From Callorhinus ursinus (lineage: Eukaryota > Chordata > Mammalia > Carnivora > Otariidae): a stretch of DNA of 64,000 nt. The DNA lies in the NCBI RefSeq assembly GCF_003265705.1, contig NW_020313005.1, positions 13,403,106 to 13,467,105 of the forward strand, in the 5' to 3' direction. The notes beneath the pieces are model-generated. The model had not been told where the DNA came from and ran no database searches. It saw nothing but the letters and a program-made list of their open reading frames with translations. The number at the start of each line of letters is the position of its first letter. The first letter of the stretch is position 1. This document shows, piece after piece, positions 45,801 to 58,330 of the stretch. Both the position numbers and the translations under genes were made by a program.

Positions 45801-46533
45801 TAAAATAACGTAGTTGTCCCACAGGACTCCCCAGTAAAATTGAAGAGGTGAAAGATAGAAGCATCGGAAAGCGGTGTGGCCAAACTATATGGGTTAGCAA
45901 GCATCTCAGGCTTGAATACCTACTAGTTCATGCAGGTAATATAAAGGTGTGAAGTAGTAAAGCTGTGGTGATTTACAGAGTACTGGCCCTGAAGGGCATA
46001 GACTTTTGAAGCTCCAACTGATTGTTGTTATGTAAAAAATGTAGGCTTAGATTTTCTGATTTTTAAAGAGATGCCAGGAATGTGGATGTAAAGCTTTGTT
46101 TTCAAAATGATGGCAAATATTTGAGAATGTTAAAAGATTGTTGGACCAAACAACATAACCATGGATGTCGTTAGTGGGTACTGGTTTGTGATCTTTGAGT
46201 TCCGGTGAATTTTAGGGGAGGGCTTCAATTTTTCTTTCCTTCTAGCTGAAGAAAACCTGTTGGTTGAGGAAACTCTTACAAATATCTGAGGTTCTTGTCT
46301 CCAACTCAACTTCTTAATTTACCTTACAAGTAAACAGGCTCCATTAAAAACAAACAAACAAACAAAAACACAGGAGAGCTCAGCCAAATATAAGGTGTTG
46401 AAAGGAAGTTGCCATATTTCATCTGGAACAATGAGTGGACAGAGGATATATTGGCTCTGTGTGTAAAGTAAGGATGATTGAATGTGACCAGGAAGTGGCC
46501 AAGAACATGAATATTTAAAAGAAGTCATCTAAG

Positions 46534-46847
46534 TCCATCATCTCTCATGGTTCGTCTCCCCCTCCAACTTACTCCCCTTCATTCTTCCCCTCCTGCTATC
46601 TTCTTCTTCTTTTTTTTTCCTTAACATATATTGCATTATTTGTTTCAGAGGTACAGATGGGTTCTAGAGGGGAGGGGGATGGGGGGATGGGTTAGCCTGG
46701 TGATGGGTATTAAAGAGGGCACATTCTGCGTGGAGCACTGGGTGTTATGCACAAACAATGAATCATGGAATACTACATCAAAAGCTAATGAGGTAATGTA
46801 TGTTGATTAACATAACAATAAAAATTAAAAAAAAATTTTAAGAAAAA
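46534..46847 (+). mobile_element. Young L1 3' end with 5' inversion (twin priming) and 17-base duplication
   Basis: AAAAGAAGTCATCTAAG flanks the insert (46517-46533 and 46848-46864). Positions 46534-46657 are L1 3' UTR in reverse orientation; 46659-46847 are the adjoining downstream L1 text in forward orientation, ending in an A-rich tail. The outer end of the inverted piece and the start of the forward piece are neighbours in L1, with only about 20 bases lost. Confidence 0.93.
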
Positions 46848-47508
46848 AAAAGAAGTCATCTAAGATAGGCTCACTGGGGCATCAGAAAAAAAAAAAAAAC
46901 TTCATTTGTTTTTACCCACTGTCCAGCATCTTTTAGTTTGAAATCCTCAGGTATGGGACCAATTGTAGTCAGTATAGTCAGGTCTTTGTGAATATGAAAC
47001 ACTTCACTGAAATCTTATTGTCTGAACATTTTCGTCCTGATCTCTATTTTTTGTTTTAGTTTTTGGAGCATCATCTCGGGGGAGGAGTGTTCTCTGCTGC
47101 TGCTTCATCCTAGCGAGAGAAGCCACATACTTATGTTGAGGTAGGATTTGACAAACACTTCTTGAAACATAGGTTAAATCTATTAGAATCAACTATTGGA
47201 AAAGTCAAATTCCTCATAGTGTGAGGAATCATTTATTACAGAGTAGATTGGAGCGGTTATGTGGTGGGGAGTAGCAATTGCAAAAAAAAGGAGAGATCAG
47301 ATCTGTTGGGTTCTGACTCTGCTCTAAACCTTATGCTATTTGATCTCTTTTGGGAATTTCATTCAGATATGTAGATTTCTGGACCCATTCCAATTCAACA
47401 GAGGAATCTCTGTGTGTAAACTGCTTGTTTCTTTCCTCATAGATGATAGGTGAAGGGCTTAATAAAAAATAAAAATTAAAAAAATAAACTTTCTGTTGTC
47501 TAGATAAG

Positions 47509-47945
47509 TACTTTATATTATATATCTCTGTAAATTATATATCACATTTTTATCCATATATTTTATGCATCTACATATTTATCATATCTGTATATTATCT
47601 ATATTATCTACATATTACTATATTATCTACATATTACTATATTACATATCTGTATATTATCTATATTATCTATATATATCTATATTATCTACATATTACT
47701 ATCTATATTATCTACATATTATCTATATATTACTATGTATTATCTATATATCTATTATAATTTATATTAACATTTATATATTATATAATATATACATACA
47801 TATTTATATATGTATATTTTAGATTATACATTTATATATTATAATATATTATACATGATATTACATATTATGTATACATTTATATATTATATATTATGTA
47901 ATATCTATCTAATATCTAATATCTAGATATTACATATCTATCTAT
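47509..47945. repeat. AT-rich minisatellite (TATCTATATTATCTACATAT-type units)
   Basis: Imperfect units of about 18-24 bases, built of ATCTATATT, ATCTACATATTAC and TATATATTAT, repeat across about 430 bases. The tract is almost free of G. Open frames across it, rich in Tyr and Ile, are artefacts of the repeat. Confidence 0.92.
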
Positions 47946-48034
47946 ATCTTTACATTTTCATAGAATTCTCCCACTTGGGTTTTTTTCCTCTTCCAAAAGC
48001 CACCTTGAATTGATGGTTTTACTCTGTATTCAAG

Positions 48035-48190
48035 TTCAGATAGTGTAGTGGTTGAACTCTGAAGTTGCACTTCTGGATAAGTCTGATTTTCTAAACCTCA
48101 ATATCCTGACGTGTAAAATGGGTATACTAATTAGATACCTCATGTATTATTAAATAGTACTTAATATAATAGTAGCTGTTATTATTATTA
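48035..48190 (+). repeat. MIR SINE remnant
   Basis: GTGTAGTGGTTGAACTCTGA, TTCTAAACCTCAATATCCTG, ACGTGTAAAATGGGTATACT and ATTAGATACCTCATGTATTA follow the MIR pattern. Confidence 0.75.
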
Positions 48191-48239
48191 GTTCTTTATA
48201 TCAACTGTGGAAAATAGGTATTACCTAAATTTTACAGAT

Positions 48240-51200
48240 GTGAAAACAAGGAATGGCAATAACAAGAAAGTACAACAATCTTAAAAGACTTTTAATTTTT
48301 CTTCAGAAGCAGTACCTCTCATGGGAAGTTATAGATTCTCATTGAATCTTCTATCCCTAGTTAAGGAATAGAGTTTCCACCAAGACTGATAATTTTCCAG
48401 TTGACCATTTGCCAGAACTAGGCTAATGGAGCACTGGGCTTCTTGATTTGGCTAAAAAACGCAGTACAAAATATAAATATAATAGGTGCTCATTCTCAGG
48501 TGCAAAATCAAATTAAAAATGAGAATCTTCCGTGTTGCTAGGACTGCTGGGTAAGACAGCAAGGATGAAAAAACATAGTTTCAAATACCAGGCTTTCAAA
48601 ATTTTTATTCAATGGGGGAGGAAAACAACACTACTAGATATACCTGTTTCAAGCTTTTTGCATTTTTTAAAAAAATTCTAAAAAACAATTTCACAGGGGT
48701 TAATTCTCTGTAGTAGACAGCCTGACTGGCAGCCAGTGTCTCCCCAACACTTCAGAAGAGAGAAAACTTATTATTTTTGAAACTGACCCACTTTAAAAAG
48801 GAAGAGGCTATAACCTCTAAGCAAACATGGAACTAAAAGAGGAAGGGGAACTGGACCAGGAGAGAGGTCAAGACCACATTTCCTTCTTCAGCTCATCTAG
48901 TTGCCCTTTGATGAGGTGTAATATCTCTTTGAGCTTCATTTTCTGTGCTTCTTTTGAATATGGTCATAATAAAATGTTTGCTTTCCATCCAAGATGCTTT
49001 TCCAGATGAAATAATGCACGTGAGAGAGTGATTGTCGAAGCTTTGCAAATGGTAGAATCAATAAAAATATAAGGAATTTTTAATATTTCAGCTGCAGCTT
49101 GGAAAAAATGAAAAAAAAAGACATGCTAGATTAAATTGTTGTTCTAATGGCAAAAGATTCCATACGCATTATTTAGGGGCATAGGTTGAATTACTATTTC
49201 TGTTTCATTAAAAAATCTAATAGCTATTTTATTTTTATTTCTGATGCTTTCAACCTCAAAGATATTTGAGCCTTGTTATGAGACAGTAATCCTATAGGAA
49301 ATATATGTTAATAGATAAGTAGAAGAAATAGTATGAAATAGGAAGGAATATCTTCAAATATTTGCACTTTAAATTTCCTTAAATTTTAAAAATTCTTACT
49401 AAGCTAAGAATCTTATTTACTAAAAACTCTCCATAGAGCCTAATAGATCTTTCATGTGATATTTTAATAAAGAGATGATGTTGTTTAGGAGCAGCAGAAC
49501 TAAGGAATGTTTGGACCTACAGTTTTCAGCAAAGCCTCTCCAATGTTCCCTAGTCTTTAGCATGAACTTTCTGTGGCTGCCATATTTTAAAAGGTCTTCC
49601 TAAAAAGGTGAAATTATTTCTAACTAAGAAGATTAGGGAAATGATCATGAGAAAGGAAATTTTGAGTCAGCCCTTAAAAGATGAAAAAAATCTGAAAGAT
49701 GAATAACAAATCAAAGGACACACTAATGCCAACCGTATAGATAACATAAGTATTCTGACACTCATAGGAGATTTCTATCATTGATTATGTTGTCTTATCC
49801 CTCTTGTTCTGTCTTAAATTTAAGAATTATACCTAATTCAGTAGGTCTCATTTGTACAGTTTGCCTGGTCACATAGGCAATTGACAAGTACTAAAACTTT
49901 CTTTTATGTAACAGAATGCAAGAATTACCTGGATTAAGGTACTTTTAAAAAAGCATATTTCTATTGAGACACCCCTTTTTTATCTTTAAGAAAAATGAAA
50001 AAAAAAATCAAAGTTCACCAAAAGCTCCAGGGATAAGTAAAGCAGATGGTATAACCATAGTGCTCTCAGCTGAATGCTAATTCATGCTGGACTATATTAG
50101 TTCTTCCAAAACCCAACTAACTGCACCCACAGTCCTCTCAAAGGTAAAAGTCAAGGTTTGATTTTGAGTCCTTTGAAACTTCCTGAAGTTTTAAGTTCTT
50201 TACTCAAAGTGCAAAGCAGAATGGTCCCAGCCCTTTTCTGCCCTAAAGCCTATTATTTGTAAGATGTTTGGACATGTCCAACAATAAACATGAATTGTGG
50301 ACTCTCAAATACATTTACTGCCTCATTTATCTTACCAAAACTCAAACAGATCCCAAAAGAATAAATACAGATTTACGTAGAAGTGTTATCAGGGCCCACT
50401 TACGGATCCAGATGCATTGATATATGCAATACTTTGAGTCTCACTGGAAAATATTTGTATCTTTTTTGGTAGCTGTGATTGGAGAGGCATTAGACTTCAG
50501 TTGTTCTCAAACTATTTCTAGTCATAGACACCATCATATACAGAATGAATGACCCTTTCAAAAATACCTTTTTATTAACCTAAATTCTAAGATCTTACTT
50601 TCCAAAAACCTCTCCCCAAAAGGCCTGTACCTGATAACAGAAATCACACCATTTCCTATGGATGAGGCATGCTTCCCTCTAACAAACAGATGTCACAGGA
50701 AGGTGTATTCTATTTATTTACTTCTTAGAGTATTGACTGATCAGCAACTTCCTAATGAGGCAATTCCCTGAGAATGGATTGGTGGGGAGTGAGCATAGAC
50801 AGATAGAGGTATGCTGCAAACAGCTGGAGTACGGAAGGCCAGTGCAGCCTGGCGCTGAGTTCAGGAGTACCTGGTAGACATGTGGAAGGTGGCTTAAGAA
50901 AGAATGAAAGGAAAGAGCAGTTTCCAGTGTGTAGGAGATAAATCTTTACTTTCAAAACTCTCTGGGATCACTTCTGAGTCTTTGGATGACATTTATAAAT
51001 ATGTTTTTTTAATTCTTGAACAATAGTGTGGAATTAGCTAGCAAAAGATTTTGTTTACAGTAACAATCTAAAAAGTCCATCTAACCCAGAGCCACCTCCT
51101 TTGCCAAAGTTCACTTTGTACTTTTGATATAAGTATGCAGAGATTCATGGGAATGCTTATTGACCTTCAGAGCTAGAACATAGAGGAGTTGTAAAAGTAC

Positions 51201-52220
51201 TGTACATAGGAAGCTGAAACCTTTGTTATCCTAATTGAGAAGCTGATTTGTTACATTTTCTTTCAATTGCTCTTCCTGGCAGTGAATCCAGTATGACCTT
51301 ACAAAGGTCCACAATCTGCTGTGGGACTAACCCCCCCGCCCCACCCCGGGGGGCTCTCAAGCACTCTGGTGTTCTGGTTCTCTCTCTCTCTCTCCCTCTG
51401 TAGGCTGCCCTCATAAAGTGAGTTGCTGCTATGTTGATGTACATTGCTGCTATGTCTGAGTTCCTTGGATGTTGACATTTTTATTTGGAAAAGAAACAAG
51501 TCATAATAGCAGCAACAGAGTTTGGAGAAAGAACTAGCTATTAAATAATTCCTAAATGAAATGCCCTTTCAAATGACTGCAGGGACAAGAGTTATTTACT
51601 GTGGCATTTTTAATGTGATATTACATGTTTAATATTTTTTCAAGTTCTAGGTTTTCTTTTCTCATTCAATAATCTTTCCTATTTTTCTTATTTAACATAT
51701 TTTAATGACATGGTCAAATGATGGTAGTTTTCCTACTTAAGGGAAATGTCTTAAGCCCCTTCCTTCTAGCTAAATTAACTTCACTGTAGTTTTTAAAATA
51801 TGAAGTTCTCAAATAGATATGTAAGTACTTTTTCTGTTTTTATTGACTTTTTCATTACTTTTGTTCTCCAAAGACTTTGAAGAAAGTTTGCAACTATGAG
51901 GAGTTTCATGCAGTAACTTTGACTTGATATTTTATTTTTAGTCAACCTGTCCAATTACAACAGACTGCTCCAGACTAGGTTCCTTTTTTCTACACTAGTC
52001 TGTCTTTATTCTGAACTCTTAACACTGGAATTAAAGCCTATGATTTAAGACTGTAGATAAGATGTAAAGTTCCAAAACTGATAAACCATTGATTAAACTT
52101 CGTTCTGACTTTTGTTTCTATTTTTCTCCCCTTTACCCCAAAGAATAAGAAAGATTCCACACCTTTACCAGTGAGTAGGTTAAAGATCATTATCAATGGA
52201 GCAGAAATGCTTACTGCCAT
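48240..52220. other. Gene-poor AT-rich intergenic DNA
   Basis: No gene, SINE or L1 that I can name is visible in this 4 kb. A C-rich/G-rich patch lies at 51331-51353. A short stretch near 50505-50600 (TTGTTCTCAAACTATTTCTA) may be a hAT fragment. Open frames are short and without motifs. Confidence 0.5.
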
Positions 52221-52223
52221 CAT

Positions 52224-53135
52224 TTTTTTAATTAAGTTTTTTTTTGTTTAATCCCAGTACAGTTAACATACAGTGTTACAAGTGTGCAATATAGTGATTC
52301 AACACTTACATACAACTGCACAGTGCTCATCACAACAAGTGCCCTCCTTAATCCCCATCGTCTGTTTCACCTATCACTCCCCTCCCTTCTGGTAACCATC
52401 AGTTTGTTTCTGGGTAGTTAAGAGTCTGTTTCTTGGTTTGTCTCTCTTTTTCCCCCATTTGCTCATTTGTTTTGTTTCTTAAATTCCACATATCAGTGAA
52501 CTCATATGATATTTTTCTCTGACTTATTTTGCTTAGCATTATACTCTCTAGCTCCATCCCTATTGTTGCAAATGGCAAGATTTCATTCTTTTTTATGGCT
52601 GAATAATATTCTATTATATATATCTTCTTTATCCATTCGTCTATTGATGGACACTTGAGCTCCTTCCATAATTTGGCTATTGACAGGGGTGCATGTATCC
52701 CTTTGAATTAGTGTTTTTGTATTTGGCAGGGGAGGAGGGGAGTTATTTGCAAATGACATATCTGATAAAGGGTTAGTATCCAAAATATATAAAGAACTTA
52801 TACAATGCAACACAAAAAAAACCCAATAATACTATTAAAAACTGGACAGAAGAACAGACATTTTTCCAAAGAAGACATCCAGATGGCCAACCGACACATT
52901 AAAATTTACTCAATCTCACTTATCATCAGGCAAATGCAAACTGAAACTACAATGAGATATCATCTCATACCTGTCAGAATGGCTAAAAGAGAAAAACACA
53001 AGAAACATCAAGTGTTGGTGAGGATGTAGAGAGAAAGGAATCCTCATGCACTGTTGGTGGGTATGTAACCTGGTGCAGCCACTGTGGAAAACAGTATGGA
53101 GTTTCCTTAAAAAGTTAAAAATAGAACTCTCATTT
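52224..53135 (-). mobile_element. L1 with 5' inversion (twin priming)
   Basis: 52224-52718 reads on the - strand as the L1 3' end, with a T-rich left edge. 52741-53135 reads on the + strand as the L1 ORF2 segment lying just upstream of it. Together they form one insertion whose 5' part is inverted, with about 43 bases of L1 missing at the junction and about 20 bases of filler (GGCAGGGGAGGAGGGG region). No clear target duplication was found. Confidence 0.88.
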
Positions 53136-53379
53136 ATTTTGATTGAGAAAAAAGAATGATCAGAAGTTAATTGTGCCCCCAAACAACTCTATTTATTTTC
53201 AGAAATATGAGAATTTCATTTTAATTTTTCATAAATCCATATTTTAAAGCATAAAATGGATAACAGATTATAATTACATTATAGTTGTAGCATAATAACA
53301 TCATAGTGCTAACTTCAGTGGAAGGTTAAATTCACTACTTCAATTCCATGTGAACAAATTAAGAGGAACCCACAATTTA

Positions 53380-53600
53380 CCAGCCTCTTTGTCAGCTAAA
53401 AACACCCATCTGTTGGGGGCTCTACCAAATCAGTAACATTCTGTGGTTGACCTACAAATCAGTGCCTGGCTCGAACTCCTACATTTATATCCTCTACGAC
53501 CTTGGATGAGTCACATACTCTCTTAAATCTCAGATTATCTATTTGCAAAATGAGATGATGAAATTAATTTCTTTGTTAATATGATTTTCATTGCTGATCC
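53380..53600 (+). repeat. MIR SINE remnant
   Basis: CGACCTTGGATGAGTCACAT, CTCTTAAATCTCAGATTATC and TATTTGCAAAATGAGATGAT follow the MIR core. Confidence 0.75.
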
Positions 53601-54955
53601 CTCTGAGAAGTTAATGAAAATGATAGAAAACACATGTACATGCAGACACTAAAGTATACACAGACTGTTGGGATTTAAGCTCCCTCAAATCTTGTCCTTG
53701 GACCATTGTTAAAGAAGCCATAGACCAAATGATCCTGAGAGGCCTATGTCACTCTAATGTCCTATGACTCACTGGCTCTATTTTTATTTTAAATTCTCTT
53801 AAACGGTATAATGAGAGAGGGAAAAAAAAGGAATAAGTGTATAACATAAGCAACACATATCTGGGTATTAACTATGAATTTCAATACTAGATTATGGTGA
53901 TAAGCAGTTTGATATGCAGAAATAAATAAAATATATCAGCACTGACACTGCATTTTAATAGTAATGTTTTAAATGATAAATGGCTATTTATTACAACATG
54001 AATTGATTTATACATCTTCTCAAGGTACATATTTTCATTTCATTAAAAAGTTCCATAATGAAAAATATACTGATTCAAAGAACAGATTAAAACATAACGA
54101 CTTCCAAATTAATACAGAAGATACTATTAATTTAACATACATATTTTGAAGATGACTTTTAAATGGGTAATTTTTACATTTAGCATGTGTACTGTTAAAA
54201 TATTCAGTTGAAATTATTTTACAATTAAGTTTGATTTAATCAATAAAATAAGCTTCCTTATTTTTGTTTGAACAGTTTATCTTGAAGTATGATTTGAAGC
54301 GGTTATTATTTTGAGCAGTTAAAACAATGGAATCATCTGAATATAGCTAAGAAGAATTAAAATGCAAATTAACATTTTGAATTGTAATGTCAAATTCAAT
54401 CTTAATAAAGTATAATGGAAAAGATGATTTGTTTTTCAGAACCAAGATTTTATTAAAAGCACTGGATAGAGAGGAGATGGAAAGAAAAACAAAAGAAAAA
54501 TTGGTTTTGCTTATCAAATAAAAACTGCCTTTTAAAAGATAGTTAAAATTAACTGAAAATAGAGTTCAGGAAAAAATGATAAGGTTTTGGGCAGGAAATT
54601 TTGAAAGTATCACAAATTAAAGTATCACTATTTTAAGATTCATTAGTTATTTCATTAGTATTTAATACTATCCAATTTTATAATTAAATGAGTAAAATTG
54701 GAGTTGTCATTTTGTGAAATTTTTGTAGTAATAAATTAGATTACTAATAGATGTGTGGGAAATAAAAAGAGACTAAATGGTTCTTGCATTTTTCAGAAAT
54801 TAAGTGGAAATACGTAAATTAAACAAAGAGGTTAAACAAAGACGATAACTACTAAGAATTTATAAAATAAATTAAATAAAAATCTGTTAAAACTTGGATT
54901 AAACCACTGTTGTTCAGATTTCCAAAATTTTTGATACATATATATCATGTTCCTT
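53600..54955. other. Gene-poor AT-rich DNA
   Basis: Long AT-rich stretch with no gene or named repeat that I can support. Confidence 0.5.
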
Positions 54956-54957
54956 CA

Positions 54958-55045
54958 TCTTTCAGGTAAGAAAAATGAAGTTCAGAGAGGTTAGGTAACT
55001 CACTCCACCTCAATAAAAAGTATCAGAGTACAGGTTAGAACTGCA
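54958..55045 (-). repeat. MIR-like remnant
   Basis: The + strand reads AATGAAGTTCAGAGAGGTTA and GGTAACTCACTCCACCTC, then AGTACAGGTTAGAACTGCAA, the complement of MIR. Confidence 0.65.
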
Positions 55046-56079
55046 ATTTTTACCTTCAATCTTCCAGTTTCTTTCCTTTATATTTAGCCTGCATTGATGA
55101 TTTTTGTTGTCTTTTGTAAAAGGTACTTAGTTACATTTTTTCTAGATTGTGTATGTACATGAGTTTGCTGTTATGTATCCATGCATGCACAGAGTTGAGT
55201 AGACATTTTCTAATCCCAGAATAATATCAGTGTAAACCCTACTTACTTAGAGATAACTCAGAATAGCAATAAGTTAAAGAAAGCTCCACATGATACATGT
55301 AATTTAACTCTATGCAAAAAGGTTTTTAAAAATATGAAAATGTTGTGAATAGCCTCTGAATGTAAGTTCAGTATTTTCTTAGTTCTTGGAAGAAATACAT
55401 TTTGAGGTCTCATAGCAAAAGGGAAATAAATCACCAGACAAGAATCCAGTGCATTCAGCCCAGTTTAGATAGACAAATCAGATGATTTTTGAACAATAAC
55501 CTCTTCCTTCTTCCTGGATTACCTCTACTTAGGCCAGTTGCCTCACTGCAAATATAAATTTGTTGTTCAGGAAACATCTATTAACTAAGTTACTTGTAGA
55601 GATTTTTGTAACTATACATGAATTTTATAAAATGTTTTTATTTTCATAAAATTTGTTTTAAAAATGAAGACCTGTTGAATAATAGTCATGAACAGGATTC
55701 TCTATTTAAAAGGAGAAAACTAAAAATTCTTGGGAATGTGCAAACAATAATTTGTTGACCTAACTTTTTCCAAAAAGCAACTCCTCAATGACCATCTCCC
55801 ATTGCAGGGCATGGGTCTACAATGGACAGCAATCTCATAAGCTACACAATAGAGTGAGCAGGCTAAAGGTCCACAGAGGACTAGAGGATCCCAGTCTCCA
55901 GATGGGATTCCACATAAACTGCCTCCAATCTTGTCCTGGGACCATTGTTAAATGTCTTTTGGTTATTAAAAATCATATATTTATTTGGTGACCAAAATTA
56001 ATTTATTAATGTTATCTACCTACATTAGAATATATGTTGTCACTATTAATGATTTTTAGCATGTACTTACCATTATGGA

Positions 56080-56265
56080 GAAGAATTATAATTGTACAGG
56101 GTTTTATAGTGTGCAAAGTAATTTTATAGGCACTATCACATATAAATATGAAACCTTTTGTCAAAATATTGTCTGCTGGATAGGTGAAGGGATTGAAGTT
56201 CAGAGAGTTGAAAATAGATTACTAAGCTCACAAAGCATTATTTTAGAGATGTGACACACCTATTC
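56080..56265 (-). repeat. MIR-like remnant
   Basis: GGTGAAGGGATTGAAGTTCA, GAGAGTTGAAAATAGATTAC and TAAGCTCACAAAGCATTATT resemble the complement of a MIR core; the left part (ATAGTGTGCAAAGTAATTTT) may belong to it. Confidence 0.5.
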
Positions 56266-56478
56266 TTTAAAACTGTGTGGAATAATGCTGTTTGTTTTAT
56301 TACATGTATTTGGGTGCTATTAACAACCATCTGAAATTGATGCTTAAGCTATCTCTGTTTAAGTAATTCACAGGTATGCATGTTTTGGTTCACTACCTGT
56401 GTATTCTTACCTGTATACCTTAACTTTTTATCCACCATGTTATTATTATTTTTTATTTTTTAGAAATTCTTAGTGATA

Positions 56479-56675
56479 GGACGCCTGTGTGGCTCAGTTA
56501 AGTGTCTGCCTTCAGCTCAGGTCATGATCTCAGAGTCCTGGGATTGAGCCCAGAGCCCAGCATTGTGTCAGGGTCCCTGCTCAGAAGGAAGTCTGCTTCT
56601 CCCTCTCCCTCTGCCCCCCCCACTTGTGCTCACACTTTCTCTCAAATAAATAAATAAAAATCTTTTAAAAAAAGA
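56479..56675 (+). mobile_element. SINEC with a 13-base target duplication
   Basis: ATTCTTAGTGATA occurs at 56466-56478 and 56679-56691. The head GGACGCCTGTGTGGCTCAGT lacks part of the A-box region (CAGTTAAGTG where others read CAGTTGGTTAAG). The tail is CAAATAAATAAATAAAAATC. Confidence 0.95.
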
Positions 56676-57439
56676 GATATTCTTAGTGATAATTATTCTT
56701 TAGTAAATCAAATACTACAAACATTTCAACCAAAATCAGAAATTTGACCAAGCTAAATGTAAATATTCTTTGGCTAAATTGATATGAATATTGCATAGTA
56801 GTTTCTCCCCTCAGTTTGAATTTTGTTTAATTTATAGATTTTAACCTTAGATATTCTATATTTTCTCAAGTTTTGTGGGAATTGATATGATGATACGTTT
56901 CTTAATATCCATAGTTTCAATACCTGAAATGTCATTTAGGAACTTGAATAACTTTATAATAATATTTGGTTTATAAATCATAAAATTTTTACAAAACATC
57001 TAACCATTTGTTGACATTGATCTAAGTTCTTAAAATTTTTTTCTTTGAAAAATTCTTCATGACTCTAATGCTTCAGTAAGAACACTGCATCTTTGAATCA
57101 TTGTCATTATTAGGAAATGTGTAAGATTTGTGAAGATCTAAATAAATCTGACAAGTAAAAACATTTGTTCTGTATCATCCAGGCTGGTTTGATTTAATCT
57201 TATTTAAAGGAAACATTATTGTGCAGTTCTGCTAAAACTCTTTTAATAAGAATTAATTTCAAAATTTAAATATAAATTCTATGAATAATTCAATTTACAC
57301 TGAACTTTTTCTTTTTGTCCAACACATGACCCAACTTAAGTGTTTTTTAATGGAAATACTTAGTGTCTATACCTTTCTTACCTTTAAATCAGGTTTAGAT
57401 GATTATTTATCTTTTTTTATGTGATTAGTTTTATGTATT

Positions 57440-57630
57440 TATTTTATTATATTCAGTTAGCCACTGTATCATTAGTTTTTGATGTAATGTTCAATGATTC
57501 ATTAGTTGTGTATAACACCCAGTGCTTATCACACACGTGCCCTCCTTAATACCCATCACCCTATTACCCCATCTTCCACACCCCTCCCCTCTGAAACCCT
57601 CAGTTTGTTTCCCAGGGTCCATAGTCTTAG
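57440..57630 (-). mobile_element. L1 3' end fragment
   Basis: The + strand reads CATTAGTTTTTGATGTAATG, TTCAATGATTCATTAGTTGT, ATAACACCCAGTGCTTATCA and CCCTCAGTTTGTTTCCCAGG, the complement of a carnivore L1 3' UTR. It is 5'-truncated. Confidence 0.85.
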
Positions 57631-57649
57631 GTTCCAAACCCAGCGTGGA

Positions 57650-58330
57650 ACCAAAGATGGTTATTTTTCTTAACTTTTGGCATATAAGAATTAAAACATG
57701 AAGATAAAGTATGGTAACTTTTAAAGCATTAAGATACCATTTTTATCAGGACTATTTAGTAAATATAATAATGGAAATATTGAGAATATGAATTTATCCT
57801 CAAAATCCCAACCATTAAGAAACATTCCTTGCCAAGTCATTTGGAGCTACACTGAAGCCACAAGTAAAATCAGAGAATCTTTGACTTTTAAGGATGATAT
57901 ATTCATCATACTTTATATAACTCCCTAATTTCATTTGAGTAGGACTTTAGGGTATATTTTCTTTAAGATGTGTATATATTTCAAAAAGCACTGTATTGTG
58001 GTAATTTTTATAGATGTAGGAGCTATCAGTTCACCTTTTATTCCAAAGTGATATCTCTGTCAATGAAGAGGCCATTTCTCCAACTGCACAGACCATGTCA
58101 ATTAATTACTTGCATGAAAATATTCTCTCAAAATATGTATATATTTCCAGTAATTAAATGAGATTCAAACCTTTAATCATAAATTTAGTAGGTGAGGAAT
58201 TTTCTTTTGATCTTTGATTAATTCCTTAGCAGAGGCTCTGATGCTGGGAAATTAGTGGTATTTATATTTTGGCTTTCCCATAAAATTGACGTTTTTCCCC
58301 CAAAAGCTTTCCATAGTTTTATTAAGAATT
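57650..58330. other. Intergenic DNA, nothing recognised
   Basis: AT-rich, no open frame with a motif and no named repeat. Confidence 0.5.

Noticed and set aside
47565..47822. 85-codon Tyr/Ile-rich frame
   Set aside because: Produced by the AT-rich minisatellite; no coding character.
47509..47945. CRISPR-like array of regular repeats
   Set aside because: Units are irregular, AT-only and without unique spacers, and the host is a mammal; it is a minisatellite.
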